From NCBI GenBank assembly GCA_023489335.1, contig JAMDCP010000012.1:1-64000 (forward strand): 64,000 nucleotides of DNA. Reading direction: 5' to 3'. Within the stretch, counting starts at the first letter, position 1, and each line of letters begins with the position of its first letter. A program made the translations under genes and the position numbers. The notes under the pieces were generated by a model, which saw only the letters and a list, made by a program, of their open reading frames with translations, was not told the DNA's origin and did not search any database. Origin of the DNA: Deltaproteobacteria bacterium. GTDB taxonomy: Bacteria > SZUA-79 > Acidulodesulfobacterales > Acidulodesulfobacteraceae. Of the stretch, positions 46,781-55,308 are shown in pieces.

Positions 46781-46856
46781 GGGGCTGTAGCTCAGTTGGC
46801 AGAGCGCTTGCATGGCATGCAAGAGGTCGTCGGTTCGACCCCGATCAGCTCCACCA
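46781..46856 (+). tRNA. tRNA-Ala (GGC)
   Basis: A complete 76-base cloverleaf. Acceptor GGGGCTG pairs with CAGCTCC, the D arm is GCTCAGTTGGCAGAGC, anticodon stem CTTGC/GCAAG encloses loop ATGGCAT, the T arm is normal and CCA is encoded. A region with decayed toxin-antitoxin genes follows it. Confidence 0.97.
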
Positions 46857-46970
46857 TTAAAAACCGCAGTAAATAAGCCGTTCCACCAACTTTCTCTTTC
46901 CCCATTAAAGCGTCACCGGGTAAAAATTGGCCTCCCGTATTATTAACGCCACCGGATTAAACCATTAATT

Positions 46971-47115
46971 TTATAATTTTTCCAAATCGGCCTTTAATGT
47001 TGTTTTTTCGTCTCGTTTAAATTGCTTGTTGAAAGATTCTATTAAAAACTCCGATAATGTTTTTACCGCATTTACCGCAAGTTTAGCATGGTGTTTTTCG
47101 GGTTTTTGCCGCCAT
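46971..47115 (-). pseudogene. Small ORF with a one-base frameshift behind the antitoxin
   Basis: ATG 47115 follows AAAGGA and lies one base after the antitoxin stop. Read directly it stops after 10 codons. If one A of the five-A run after the fourth codon is removed, it reads through 47 codons (MAAKPEKHHAKLAVNAVKTL…) to TAA at 46973-46971. The length of 145 bases is 48 codons plus one base. The product would be small, Lys-rich and helical. Either a decayed gene, a slippage site or a sequence error. Confidence 0.45.
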
Positions 47116-47116
47116 G

Positions 47117-47419
47117 TTATCCTTTGCGTTTTTTTATTTTAGTAAAATCAAATCTAACGTCGTATCCCATAGCCGCGGCATAATCCATTAAAGTAGATAT
47201 ATTAGGCATAATCTTCGAACCGGTGCTTTCAAGCCTCGAGATATTGCTTTTAGTCGTGTTCATCTTTCTGGCTATTTCTTCCTGCGTAAGCCCTTCGGCA
47301 AGCCTTATCCTTACTAGTTTGGCTTTAATATCGTAAAGCGGCTTAAGCCTATCGTATTCTTTCTTTACTTCCTGGTCTTTTAATGCCTTAATTTTAAATT
47401 CTTTAAATGTTGGTCTCAT
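47117..47419 (-). CDS. XRE-family HTH antitoxin (HigA-like)
   Basis: The protein has 100 residues. The helix-turn-helix (about 33-85) has GLTQEEIARKMNTTKSNISRLE, followed by MPNISTLMDYAAAMGYDV, typical of antitoxins paired with RelE/HigB toxins. AGGAGG lies upstream of the ATG. The start overlaps the end of a frame resembling a toxin C-terminus, the usual toxin-first order of HigBA. Confidence 0.8.
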   Translation of the reverse strand: MRPTFKEFKIKALKDQEVKKEYDRLKPLYDIKAKLVRIRLAEGLTQEEIARKMNTTKSNISRLESTGSKIMPNISTLMDYAAAMGYDVRFDFTKIKKRKG

Positions 47420-47481
47420 GTTATTACCTCCTTCATTCTTTTCAAAGCTAAATCTATGAAAACAAATACTTTGAGGTAGTT
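47416..47481 (-). pseudogene. C-terminal remnant of a RelE/HigB-type toxin
   Basis: The frame upstream of the antitoxin encodes 21 residues including FIDLALKRMKEVIT and stops in a TGA overlapping the antitoxin ATG. Lys/Arg-rich endings of the type IxLALKRxKE are common in HigB/RelE toxins. A stop just upstream and the nuclease gene end at 47511 leave no room for the rest. The toxin therefore looks deleted. The call is by position and a short motif. Confidence 0.4.
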
Positions 47482-47510
47482 TTAGAAGCAGGCTTAAAAT
47501 TGACTGTGCC

Positions 47511-48101
47511 CTATTTTGTGTAAATTAAATTATTCCTTCTGTTCCACATGCGCCAAAATACCCTTATCGCCCCGTTTATTTCCGCCCTATCGGTTATGTA
47601 GGTAGCATTGTTGTCCTGATTCTGCGAGGAACCGCAGTTGCCGTTCCAGCAGGATGCGCCTTCGGCTGAGGGGGACCAGTTGGCGGAACCCTCCCTGAAA
47701 ACTACGCCCGGTATGATAAATATCTTATCGTGCATGATATTCCAGAACCCCTTGTCGTCTTTAGCCTTTATATGCATGTTCCTTACATTCTCAAGCATTC
47801 GCGTTACATCGGTTCTGTCCCTTATCTGTTTATCGTCCCTGTATATGTATATGCTGACTCCCCTGCCTGCAAGGTAGAGGAGTTCTCTTGCTATTGTCTT
47901 ATCTGTAAAGGAATACATAGCTATATAAAGCCTCTTAACCCTTAACGCCTTTTTAAGCCAGTGAATATCGATGCGCTGCAAATTGGACTGCGGGGAATAA
48001 TATGTTGCGGAATAAGCCGCGGATGTTTTGGACGCAATTAATTGGATAGAGATAAAGAGTTGTAAAATAAGAACTATAATAAATAATTTTTTTATTTTCA
48101 T
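47511..48101 (-). CDS. Secreted phospholipase D-like (Nuc-type) protein
   Basis: The protein has 196 residues. Signal peptide (about 1-29), then one PLD domain: AMYSFTDKTIARELLYLAGRGVSIYIYRDD, and the catalytic region HDK at 124-126 followed by GSANWSPSAEG. In the HxKx4D motif the Asp position is Pro131. His, Lys and the downstream Ser/Asn are kept. Single-domain members such as Nuc act as dimeric nucleases, so this may be a periplasmic or extracellular nuclease. A Cys pair (CWNGNC) could form a disulfide. Confidence 0.8.
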   Translation of the reverse strand: MKIKKLFIIVLILQLFISIQLIASKTSAAYSATYYSPQSNLQRIDIHWLKKALRVKRLYIAMYSFTDKTIARELLYLAGRGVSIYIYRDDKQIRDRTDVTRMLENVRNMHIKAKDDKGFWNIMHDKIFIIPGVVFREGSANWSPSAEGASCWNGNCGSSQNQDNNATYITDRAEINGAIRVFWRMWNRRNNLIYTK

Positions 48102-48192
48102 AAATATTCCTTTTACTCTTCGTCGTCTGCGCAGTCATATATCCTAACAGCTCGCCTGTGATTAATTTGTGTAAAAATTAAGGTTTGGTATA

Positions 48193-49569
48193 TTAAAAAC
48201 CTATTTCCTCTCCGTAATCCGGCATATAAACATTAAACCCTTTTTCCACGAGTTTGCTTTTATAAACTTTCATAACATCCTCGTCGCCATGAATCAGGCA
48301 TACCTTTTGGGGCTTGACCTTTACGGCCGTTATCCATTCCATAAGCTCATTCTGGTCCGCATGCGACGAAAAGCCGTTTATTGTATAAATCTGCGCATTT
48401 ACCTTAAATCTTTCGCCCAAAATATTTACTTCTTTTTCTTTCTCGACTATAAGCCTTCCCAAAGTTCCTTTAGCCTGATAGCCGACAAATATGACGGCAT
48501 TTTCTTTTTTCCAGATATTATGCTTCAGGTGATGAAGAATCCTGCCGCCGTGAAGCATTCCGCTTCCGGCAATAATAATAGCCCTTCCGGGTACATTATT
48601 GATTTGTTTAGATTCTTCGATATCTCTTACGATATTTAAATACGGAAAGTCGAAAGGATCGCCTTTTTTAAAAAGCGGAATTTTATCCTCTTTAAAATAA
48701 GAGAGATTTTGAACAAATATATCGGTTACACTTAAAGCAAGCGGCGAATCTAAAAACACCTTGCATGACGGAAGAAGACCCTGTTCGTAAAATTCCCTGA
48801 GCATATAAAGTATATCCTGCGCCCTCTCCGTAGCATAGCTGGGAATCAATACATTACCGTTGTTTTTAAGCGTGTCCGTGATTGCCGCCAAAAATTCTTC
48901 TTTAGATTCCTGAAAACTTCTGTGATTTCTGTCTCCGTAAGTCGTTTCGGTGTACACTATATCTGCTTCGTCGGGATATTCAAAATTTTTGACTATCGGT
49001 TTTTCCTTGTTTCCTAAATCGCCTGAAAAGATAACCGAACTATCGCCCCTCTTTATTTTTACGAAAGATGAACCCAGGATATGCCCTGCGTCGCGAATTT
49101 CCACAACAAAACCGTTTTTTAAATCATAAGGCTTATCATATTCTAAAACAGGGTTAAAAAAATCGAACGAGTTTAAAACATCCGATTCATCATATAAAAG
49201 TTCCGGCTTTTTTTCGTTTTTCCTTAAAGATTTTTTTAATTCATATTTATAATTTTCGAACATTATCTTTCCTGTGTCTAAAAGCAAAACCTTGGAAAGT
49301 TGATATGTCGGTTTAGTGCATAGAATTTGCCCTTTAAATCCGCTTTTTACCAAAAAAGGAATTCTGCCGCAATGGTCTATATGGGCATGGGTGAGTATTA
49401 AATAATCAACCTTTTTAGGATCGAAGCCGAGTTCATAATTTTTATCCTCAAAATCTCTTTCCTGAAACAGCCCGCAATCCACCATTATATTTATACCGTC
49501 TTTATCGTCCGTTAGCAGATGGCAGCTTCCTGTAACATTTTTTGCGGCTCCAAAGGATTTTATAATCAT
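48193..49569 (-). CDS. Metallo-beta-lactamase/beta-CASP ribonuclease-like protein
   Basis: The protein has 458 residues. The N-terminal MBL domain has THAHIDHCGRIPFL (about 59-72) and GHILGSSFV with FSGDLGN. The beta-CASP domain has PSYATERAQDIL and IIAGSGMLHGGRILHHL. The C-terminal RMMBL part has FSSHADQNELMEW. This is the YSH1/CPSF73-like group of RNA endo- or exonucleases. It is cytoplasmic. Neighbours give no clue to its substrate. Confidence 0.88.
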   Translation of the reverse strand: MIIKSFGAAKNVTGSCHLLTDDKDGINIMVDCGLFQERDFEDKNYELGFDPKKVDYLILTHAHIDHCGRIPFLVKSGFKGQILCTKPTYQLSKVLLLDTGKIMFENYKYELKKSLRKNEKKPELLYDESDVLNSFDFFNPVLEYDKPYDLKNGFVVEIRDAGHILGSSFVKIKRGDSSVIFSGDLGNKEKPIVKNFEYPDEADIVYTETTYGDRNHRSFQESKEEFLAAITDTLKNNGNVLIPSYATERAQDILYMLREFYEQGLLPSCKVFLDSPLALSVTDIFVQNLSYFKEDKIPLFKKGDPFDFPYLNIVRDIEESKQINNVPGRAIIIAGSGMLHGGRILHHLKHNIWKKENAVIFVGYQAKGTLGRLIVEKEKEVNILGERFKVNAQIYTINGFSSHADQNELMEWITAVKVKPQKVCLIHGDEDVMKVYKSKLVEKGFNVYMPDYGEEIGF

Positions 49570-49628
49570 TTTTATAATAAAAGCCCTTTTATAATAAACC
49601 CTTTATTTATTTATACTCAAAATAACAA

Positions 49629-50474
49629 CTAAAATCTCAGCCTTAAACCAACCTCAGGACCGTCAAAAGCTAAACTTCCATCGACATTATTTGTGTTAAC
49701 ATGAACCTTGTCGTACACATAATCCGCAAAAACCGACAGGGGTCCGACCGCCTTATAGTTTACACCTGCATTTATATGATAATAATAGCCTTTCGAACCA
49801 ATTGTGAATCCCTGAAATTTTCCTACTAATGATATATCGTTAAGCGGAGAAATTTTTATTCTTCCTCCGATAATAGGTATCGGTAAATTCACATTTTTTG
49901 ATTCGAAAATGGATTGGGAAGGGGCATCAAGCTCGGCTTTAGCCGTGATAACATTAACGCCAACCCCGAGCCCGATTTCGGCATACCTATTTATAGAGAA
50001 ATTATGGGTGTAAAACAGTTTATAACTATATAAGTCTAATTTTGATGTTATGGGAGTGCTGGCGGTATAAGTTTGTCCGTTAAAATAAACGGTTTGGGAT
50101 AAAATTTTCGAGCCGCTATAAACATATGGGACATAAGTGAAAGAAATCCTATTGTCGTATAATATTAAAAATGCGGCTTTAAACATCGGTTCGGTCTTAG
50201 TTGTTTGAAGTCCTATATCCGAAGGTGTTATGTTTGTCGGAACAAGCCCGCTTGCCGAATTTCCAACCGCTACATGCCCCGAAAGATTTTGGAAATAGGC
50301 TCCGCCCTTTACCTCGGCGCCGAGCACACCAGAGGCATAAGCCTTAGGCATATTTAAGGATAAGAAGGATGCTAAAAGCAAGCCGGCAAAAGCGCTAAAT
50401 TTAATAGATGAACAGAATAATTTTAGAAATTTATTGTTGTTAAAGGTTCTTTGAACACTTGATAACATAGACAT
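49629..50474 (-). CDS. Outer-membrane beta-barrel protein
   Basis: The protein has 281 residues. A signal peptide after a 25-residue basic lead ends near 48 (AYAS). Alternating beta strands follow, with YAEIGLGVGVNV and YYHINAGVNYKAVGPLSVFADY, and a terminal Phe (GLRLRF). It resembles small barrels of the OmpW/TIGR04219 type, with unknown cargo. The 266 bp upstream (50475-50740) are AT-rich and hold only promoter-like signals. Confidence 0.7.
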   Translation of the reverse strand: MSMLSSVQRTFNNNKFLKLFCSSIKFSAFAGLLLASFLSLNMPKAYASGVLGAEVKGGAYFQNLSGHVAVGNSASGLVPTNITPSDIGLQTTKTEPMFKAAFLILYDNRISFTYVPYVYSGSKILSQTVYFNGQTYTASTPITSKLDLYSYKLFYTHNFSINRYAEIGLGVGVNVITAKAELDAPSQSIFESKNVNLPIPIIGGRIKISPLNDISLVGKFQGFTIGSKGYYYHINAGVNYKAVGPLSVFADYVYDKVHVNTNNVDGSLAFDGPEVGLRLRF

Positions 50475-50642
50475 AATAAATACCTCCTATTTATTAGCTT
50501 ATTAGCCATCGTTCATTTATTTTATTTATATATTTATATTGCGAATATAGACTGCCTTTTTTAGCTTTTTTATTTTTATTTTACCTTATTATTGTTATTA
50601 TTTATTTTAAAACTTGTCAAGGTATTTTTCTTGCTTTTTTTC

Positions 50643-50670
50643 TTGCTTTCAATAATGTATAAAATATAAT
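50643..50670 (+). promoter_or_regulatory. Sigma70-like promoter of the GGDEF-EAL gene
   Basis: TTGCTT (50643-50648), a 16-bp spacer and TATAAT (50665-50670), about 70 bp before the start codon. Confidence 0.5.
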
Positions 50671-50740
50671 ATAATTTTTGCATATTTAACGGGTCTTTTT
50701 TGTCCAAACAAATTTACATAACGGGGGGGTCCATGTTTTA

Positions 50741-53017
50741 ATGAATTTTAAATATCTGGAAAACCTTACAAAGATTGTCGAAGAAGTACTTGCAAATTAT
50801 AACATAGCCTACGCATGGATAGGTATAAAAAAAGATAATTTTCTAATCCAGCCGATTCTTTCCATGGGGTTTGAAAAATCTTTTCTCGACGAAATCGACA
50901 TAAGATGGGACGACTCAAAATATGGAAACGGCCCGACGGGAAGATCTGTTAAAACCGGAAAACCTGTTATATTAAACGACATAAATGACCCGTCCTATAA
51001 ATCTTTTTTAGTTTATGCTAAAAAATATGACTATAAATCCTCAGCGGCAATTCCCCTTAAAATGGACGATACGATTTTAGGCTCGCTCAATGTCTATTCA
51101 AAAAGAACAAACTATTTCTCGGATAAGTTGATAGGTAAAATCACAGCTTTTAGCGAAGCGTTATCCCCGATAATATATAATACGATAATAAAAGAACCGC
51201 ATCTCGATGAAAAACTGACGGAATACATGGAAGTGCTTTATGATATAACACTTAATATAAATAAGGGGGTAATGTCCGATTTAAATATAAATTACTTGAT
51301 CTTAGATGCGTTATCCATTATTGAAAAACTGCTTATGGCCGACGGTTCCGAATTTATAATTTATAATAGAACAACGCATAAGCCGGAATTAAATGTCCCT
51401 TCGAAACTATGGATAAAGAATTTCAGGAAATCGTCTTCGGATGAAGTTTTTCACGGAATAACACCTGCGCTTGATTTTTTACTCAGCAGTTCAAAACCGT
51501 ATACCTACGACTATACTAAATTTCCTCCAGCTATCCCGTTTTATTTAAATAAAGGGCTTAAAACCATAGGCGGCGCTTCTATGAAGGCATATGTGTATGA
51601 TAGGCAGTATGAAGCCGTGCTCGTTCTTGCGAGAAAATATGACAAGTTATTCAAAGAAAACGAGCTTAGCCTGCTCCGGCTTTTATCCCAGCTTTTTTTC
51701 TCGAGTTATGCCGTAAACAAGTATATGTCGAATATAACCGCGCTCAGTAAAGATCTCGATATTCTTTCCCACATCGATGTTTTAACGAATATATATAATA
51801 AAGAGTCCTTTATGATGCTTCTCAACGAGGAAATAAACCGTTATAAAATAACAAAAGAAAACTTTGTTATCGGAATAATCGACATCGATAATTTTAGCCA
51901 TATTAACGACACTTACGGATACTCGATAGGCGATATTTTAATAAAAGAGGTTGCCGAATACTTAGAAGAAAACCTTTCAAAATTTGGAATAATAGCAAGG
52001 TTAAGCGGAGATGAATTTGGCGTGATTATGCAAAACACGACTAAAAAAATTGCAAATTCTATTTTAAACAAGCTGATTTCGGATTTATCCGATAAAAAGT
52101 TTAACTTGGACAATATCTCGTTAAATTTAGGCATCACGGCAGGCATTGCGGAATTTCCCTCCGACGCATCGCTCGTCGATGAACTTCTGTCTATTGCCGA
52201 TAACGCCCTTCATTTTGCCAAAGAAGAAGGAAAAAGTATGGTGGGATATAAGGAGATTGCAAAAAATTATATAATTAAAAGCTCTAAAACCGATTTAATT
52301 TACAAAGCTATCGAACATGACCTCTTTTTACCCGCATTCCAACCGATAAGAAATATTGGCGATCTTGCAATTTACGGCTATGAATCCCTTGCAAGAATCA
52401 AAATGAACGGGGCGGTCTACTCAGCCTACGAATTCATCGACACAATAGAAAAGCTTAATCTTATTAATAAACTCGATTTTATTTTAATGGAAAAGTCTTT
52501 TGATATTTTTAACCGCTTTTCAATAAATAACGCAATAGAAACAAAGCTTTTCTATAATATAAATCCCGGCATATTTAAAAACACAAAAAATATCGACGAA
52601 TTAAAGAAAACAATTAGAAAACATAATATGGAAGGAAAATTGTTCTTTGAAATTACGGAGAGGGAAACCCTCCCTAATTTAGAAGGATTTTCAAAATTTG
52701 CTAAGATTATGGACGAAGAAGGAATATTTTTCGTGCTGGACGACTTTGGAAGCGGCTATTCCTCGCTCAATTACCTTAAATACCTTCCGTCAACCCCTAT
52801 TATAAAAATCGACGGCTCTTTCATTAAAAACTGCCATAAGAACAAAAGGGATGCCAGCCTTGTCGAGGGTATAGCAACATTGGCAAAAAGCATAGACATT
52901 ATCCCGTTAGCCGAATTTGTCGAAAGCGAAGAAATATTGACCGAGCTAAAGCAGAGGGGCATAGAGCTTGTTCAGGGATATTACACCGGCGAACCTTCAT
53001 TCGATATTAGCCTTTAA
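50741..53017 (+). CDS. GAF-GGDEF-EAL protein, probable c-di-GMP phosphodiesterase
   Basis: The protein has 758 residues. An N-terminal GAF domain (1-150), a second GAF-like region (about 165-335), then GGDEF (about 345-500) with the degenerate site SGDEF and no RxxD inhibitory site, then EAL (about 515-750). The EAL part has YESLAR, FEITERE, LDDFGSGYSSLNYL and a late AEFVES with VQGYY. The EAL metal residues look complete, so net c-di-GMP hydrolysis is likely, perhaps with GTP sensing by the GGDEF part. No membrane helix. Convergent with the next gene. Confidence 0.88.
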   Translation: MNFKYLENLTKIVEEVLANYNIAYAWIGIKKDNFLIQPILSMGFEKSFLDEIDIRWDDSKYGNGPTGRSVKTGKPVILNDINDPSYKSFLVYAKKYDYKSSAAIPLKMDDTILGSLNVYSKRTNYFSDKLIGKITAFSEALSPIIYNTIIKEPHLDEKLTEYMEVLYDITLNINKGVMSDLNINYLILDALSIIEKLLMADGSEFIIYNRTTHKPELNVPSKLWIKNFRKSSSDEVFHGITPALDFLLSSSKPYTYDYTKFPPAIPFYLNKGLKTIGGASMKAYVYDRQYEAVLVLARKYDKLFKENELSLLRLLSQLFFSSYAVNKYMSNITALSKDLDILSHIDVLTNIYNKESFMMLLNEEINRYKITKENFVIGIIDIDNFSHINDTYGYSIGDILIKEVAEYLEENLSKFGIIARLSGDEFGVIMQNTTKKIANSILNKLISDLSDKKFNLDNISLNLGITAGIAEFPSDASLVDELLSIADNALHFAKEEGKSMVGYKEIAKNYIIKSSKTDLIYKAIEHDLFLPAFQPIRNIGDLAIYGYESLARIKMNGAVYSAYEFIDTIEKLNLINKLDFILMEKSFDIFNRFSINNAIETKLFYNINPGIFKNTKNIDELKKTIRKHNMEGKLFFEITERETLPNLEGFSKFAKIMDEEGIFFVLDDFGSGYSSLNYLKYLPSTPIIKIDGSFIKNCHKNKRDASLVEGIATLAKSIDIIPLAEFVESEEILTELKQRGIELVQGYYTGEPSFDISL

Positions 53018-53028
53018 TTTAACAGGGG

Positions 53029-54441
53029 CTAATGAGAGTGATTTAATTTCTTTATTTTATAAAGCCTTTTATCGCTTTTTAGATACAAATCGTCGATTGT
53101 TTTTCCATCTTCGGGGTATGCTGCAAAACCGATCGAAGCGCTAAGATTTATTATTGCGTCGTCTTCCAATATAAATTTCTTGTTTTTAAGTTCGTCTTTT
53201 ATCTTTTTAATTATACTTTTAGCACCGTTAGTATCGGTATCGGGAAGTATTGCCATAAATTCATCTCCCCCAAATCTCGATATAACATCGCAGCTTCTTA
53301 AAGATTCCTTTAAGAAATTAACAAACATCTTTAATGTTATATCTCCGATTTTATGTCCGTACTTATCGTTAACCTCTTTAAAATTGTCAAGGTCGAACAT
53401 TAAAATAGAAAATATAGCTTTATTCCTTTTAGCCCTTGCTATCTCTTTTTCTAAAAAACTTTCGGCAAATCTTCTATTGAAAGCCTCCGTCAAAGGGTCG
53501 ACGGTTGCATAAAAATGGGCTTCTTTGTACACCTTAAGAGCCATTATATAAGATGATATCGTATTGGCAACATCGATTACAAAGTTTACCACTTCATCCG
53601 TAAAATAATTTTTTTTCAAATTAAAAATATGAATTAACCCCTGAACCCTTGAATTAAAAGATATGGGGACGCATACATAACCTCCGCTTTTTTGAGGATA
53701 TATGTGGTAACGGCAGGTGTAGTCATCGTTTATATCTTTTACGACAAATGGCTTATTTTCCCTTATTATGCAACAAAGCGATGGATTATTTGTAACCTCT
53801 TTAGATTCGATAAAAACGCTGCCGACAGGCTTCAACGAGTTTACGATATTAACTCTTTGCGAGTCAAAATCGATATTTTTTATCAATATCTGATTGGCTT
53901 TTACATTTTGTTTTAAAAAGGTAAGCGTATCATGATAAATATCCTCTTCGTTGATTTCCCCTTGAATTTTTTTGATAAAATCATTAAATTTTCTAAGCCT
54001 TTCTTGCGTATTCAGTGATTCTCTTTTTTGTTTTTTAAGTTTATTTTCATTTTCTTTTACTTCGGTTATATCCGTTAATATACAAAATCTGCCTAAATAC
54101 TTACCGTCATTATCGTAAACGGGGGTTGCAATCCTTCTTATATATTTAACTTTATGGTTTACCCTGCGGGATAGAACGGTTTTAAGCTGTTTCGGGGTAT
54201 TTTCAACATCGCTATTAATCTTTTTGGGGAAAAGGGGTATTAAGGTTTTGACAGGCTTATCTACTTTTATTAATTTAAATAATTCCGAAGCTTCGGAACC
54301 CCTTAATTCAATTCCTTTTTCAAGTCCGCACATCATTAAAAAAGCTTCGTTGTAGTCGATTATTGTGTTATTTATATCATAAAATATAAAGCCGTCGGGA
54401 ATATTTGAAAGTATATTTTTGCAAATATCTAACTTTTCCAT
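53029..54441 (-). CDS. PAS-GAF-GGDEF diguanylate cyclase
   Basis: The protein has 470 residues. PAS (about 5-130) ends with a PAC-like GRFCILTDITEV, a short coiled coil follows, then GAF (about 160-300) with a Cys pair around SLCCIIREN, then GGDEF (about 310-468) with DPLTEAFNRR, site RFGGDEF and an RxxD site (RSCD) five residues before. It should be an active, product-inhibited cyclase in the cytoplasm. Convergent with the GGDEF-EAL gene 11 bp away. Confidence 0.88.
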   Translation of the reverse strand: MEKLDICKNILSNIPDGFIFYDINNTIIDYNEAFLMMCGLEKGIELRGSEASELFKLIKVDKPVKTLIPLFPKKINSDVENTPKQLKTVLSRRVNHKVKYIRRIATPVYDNDGKYLGRFCILTDITEVKENENKLKKQKRESLNTQERLRKFNDFIKKIQGEINEEDIYHDTLTFLKQNVKANQILIKNIDFDSQRVNIVNSLKPVGSVFIESKEVTNNPSLCCIIRENKPFVVKDINDDYTCRYHIYPQKSGGYVCVPISFNSRVQGLIHIFNLKKNYFTDEVVNFVIDVANTISSYIMALKVYKEAHFYATVDPLTEAFNRRFAESFLEKEIARAKRNKAIFSILMFDLDNFKEVNDKYGHKIGDITLKMFVNFLKESLRSCDVISRFGGDEFMAILPDTDTNGAKSIIKKIKDELKNKKFILEDDAIINLSASIGFAAYPEDGKTIDDLYLKSDKRLYKIKKLNHSH

Positions 54442-54495
54442 TTATAAACCCGTAAATTATAATTTACTGTCTGCCGGCTTAAAAAAGGTTTTAAC

Positions 54496-54572
54496 TGGTC
54501 GGGACGACTGGATTTGAACCAGCGACCCCTTGCTCCCGAAGCAAGTGCGCTACCGGACTGCGCTACGTCCCG
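54496..54572 (-). tRNA. tRNA-Pro (CGG)
   Basis: A complete 77-base cloverleaf on the minus strand. Acceptor CGGGACG (5' end at 54572) pairs with CGTCCCG, D arm AGCGCAGTCCGGTAGCGC, anticodon stem CTTGC/GCAAG with loop TTCGGGA, and T arm CTGG-TTCAAAT-CCAG. The CCA end is encoded. It sits between rpe and the cyclase gene. Confidence 0.97.
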
Positions 54573-54582
54573 AAAATAAAAA

Positions 54583-55233
54583 CTAAATTCTTTCTTTCAT
54601 TTCCATAATTGTCTTTTTGTAATCATCGGTTTTAAATATTCCTGAGCCGCTGACGATGATATTTGCTCCGGAATTAGCAACATCCGCGATATTTAGCACC
54701 TTTATGCCGCCGTCAACCTCTATTAATGTTTCCAACTCACGCTTTGCTATGATTTTACGCATATTTTCTATTTTAAACAAAGAACCATATATAAATTCCT
54801 GTCCGCTAAAACCTGGATTTACGGACATAATTAAAACCAAATCTATATAATCCAGTATTTCATCCAGAGCCGATATAGGCGTGGAAGGATTTATTGCAAC
54901 CCCGGGGCTTGCGCCCAATTCTCTTATTTTTTCGACAGCCCTGTGCAGGTGGATACATCCTTCTTGATGTATCGTCAAGATATCCGCACCGCTCTTAACG
55001 AACTCTTCGATATACCTTTCAGGTTTATCAATCATCAAATGGACATCGAGCGGAATATCCGTCCCCGATTTTATTGCGCTGACAATATCCCATCCGGCGG
55101 TTATATTTGGAACAAATATGCCGTCCATAATATCAATATGTATTAAATCGGCGCCCGCTTCTTTTATTAATTCAAGTTCGGCCGCCAAATTCAACAAATT
55201 ACCGGAAAGAATAGATGGCGCTATCTTTTTCAT
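54583..55233 (-). CDS. rpe: Ribulose-phosphate 3-epimerase
   Basis: The protein has 216 residues, a TIM barrel. It has APSILSGNLLNLAAEL with the first Ser/metal strand, HIDIMDGIFVPNIT (His and Asp ligands), DVHLMIDKPE, LIMSVNPGFSGQEF and EVDGGIK (Asp catalytic), all typical of Rpe. It interconverts ribulose 5-phosphate and xylulose 5-phosphate in the pentose phosphate pathway. Length is normal and all catalytic residues are present. Confidence 0.96.
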   Translation of the reverse strand: MKKIAPSILSGNLLNLAAELELIKEAGADLIHIDIMDGIFVPNITAGWDIVSAIKSGTDIPLDVHLMIDKPERYIEEFVKSGADILTIHQEGCIHLHRAVEKIRELGASPGVAINPSTPISALDEILDYIDLVLIMSVNPGFSGQEFIYGSLFKIENMRKIIAKRELETLIEVDGGIKVLNIADVANSGANIIVSGSGIFKTDDYKKTIMEMKERI

Positions 55234-55308
55234 TATTTTTATATTTTTATGTTTATATAAGATTTAATGGATTTAATGGCCTGGCCTGCTGTTATTCCGG
55301 TTCTTACC

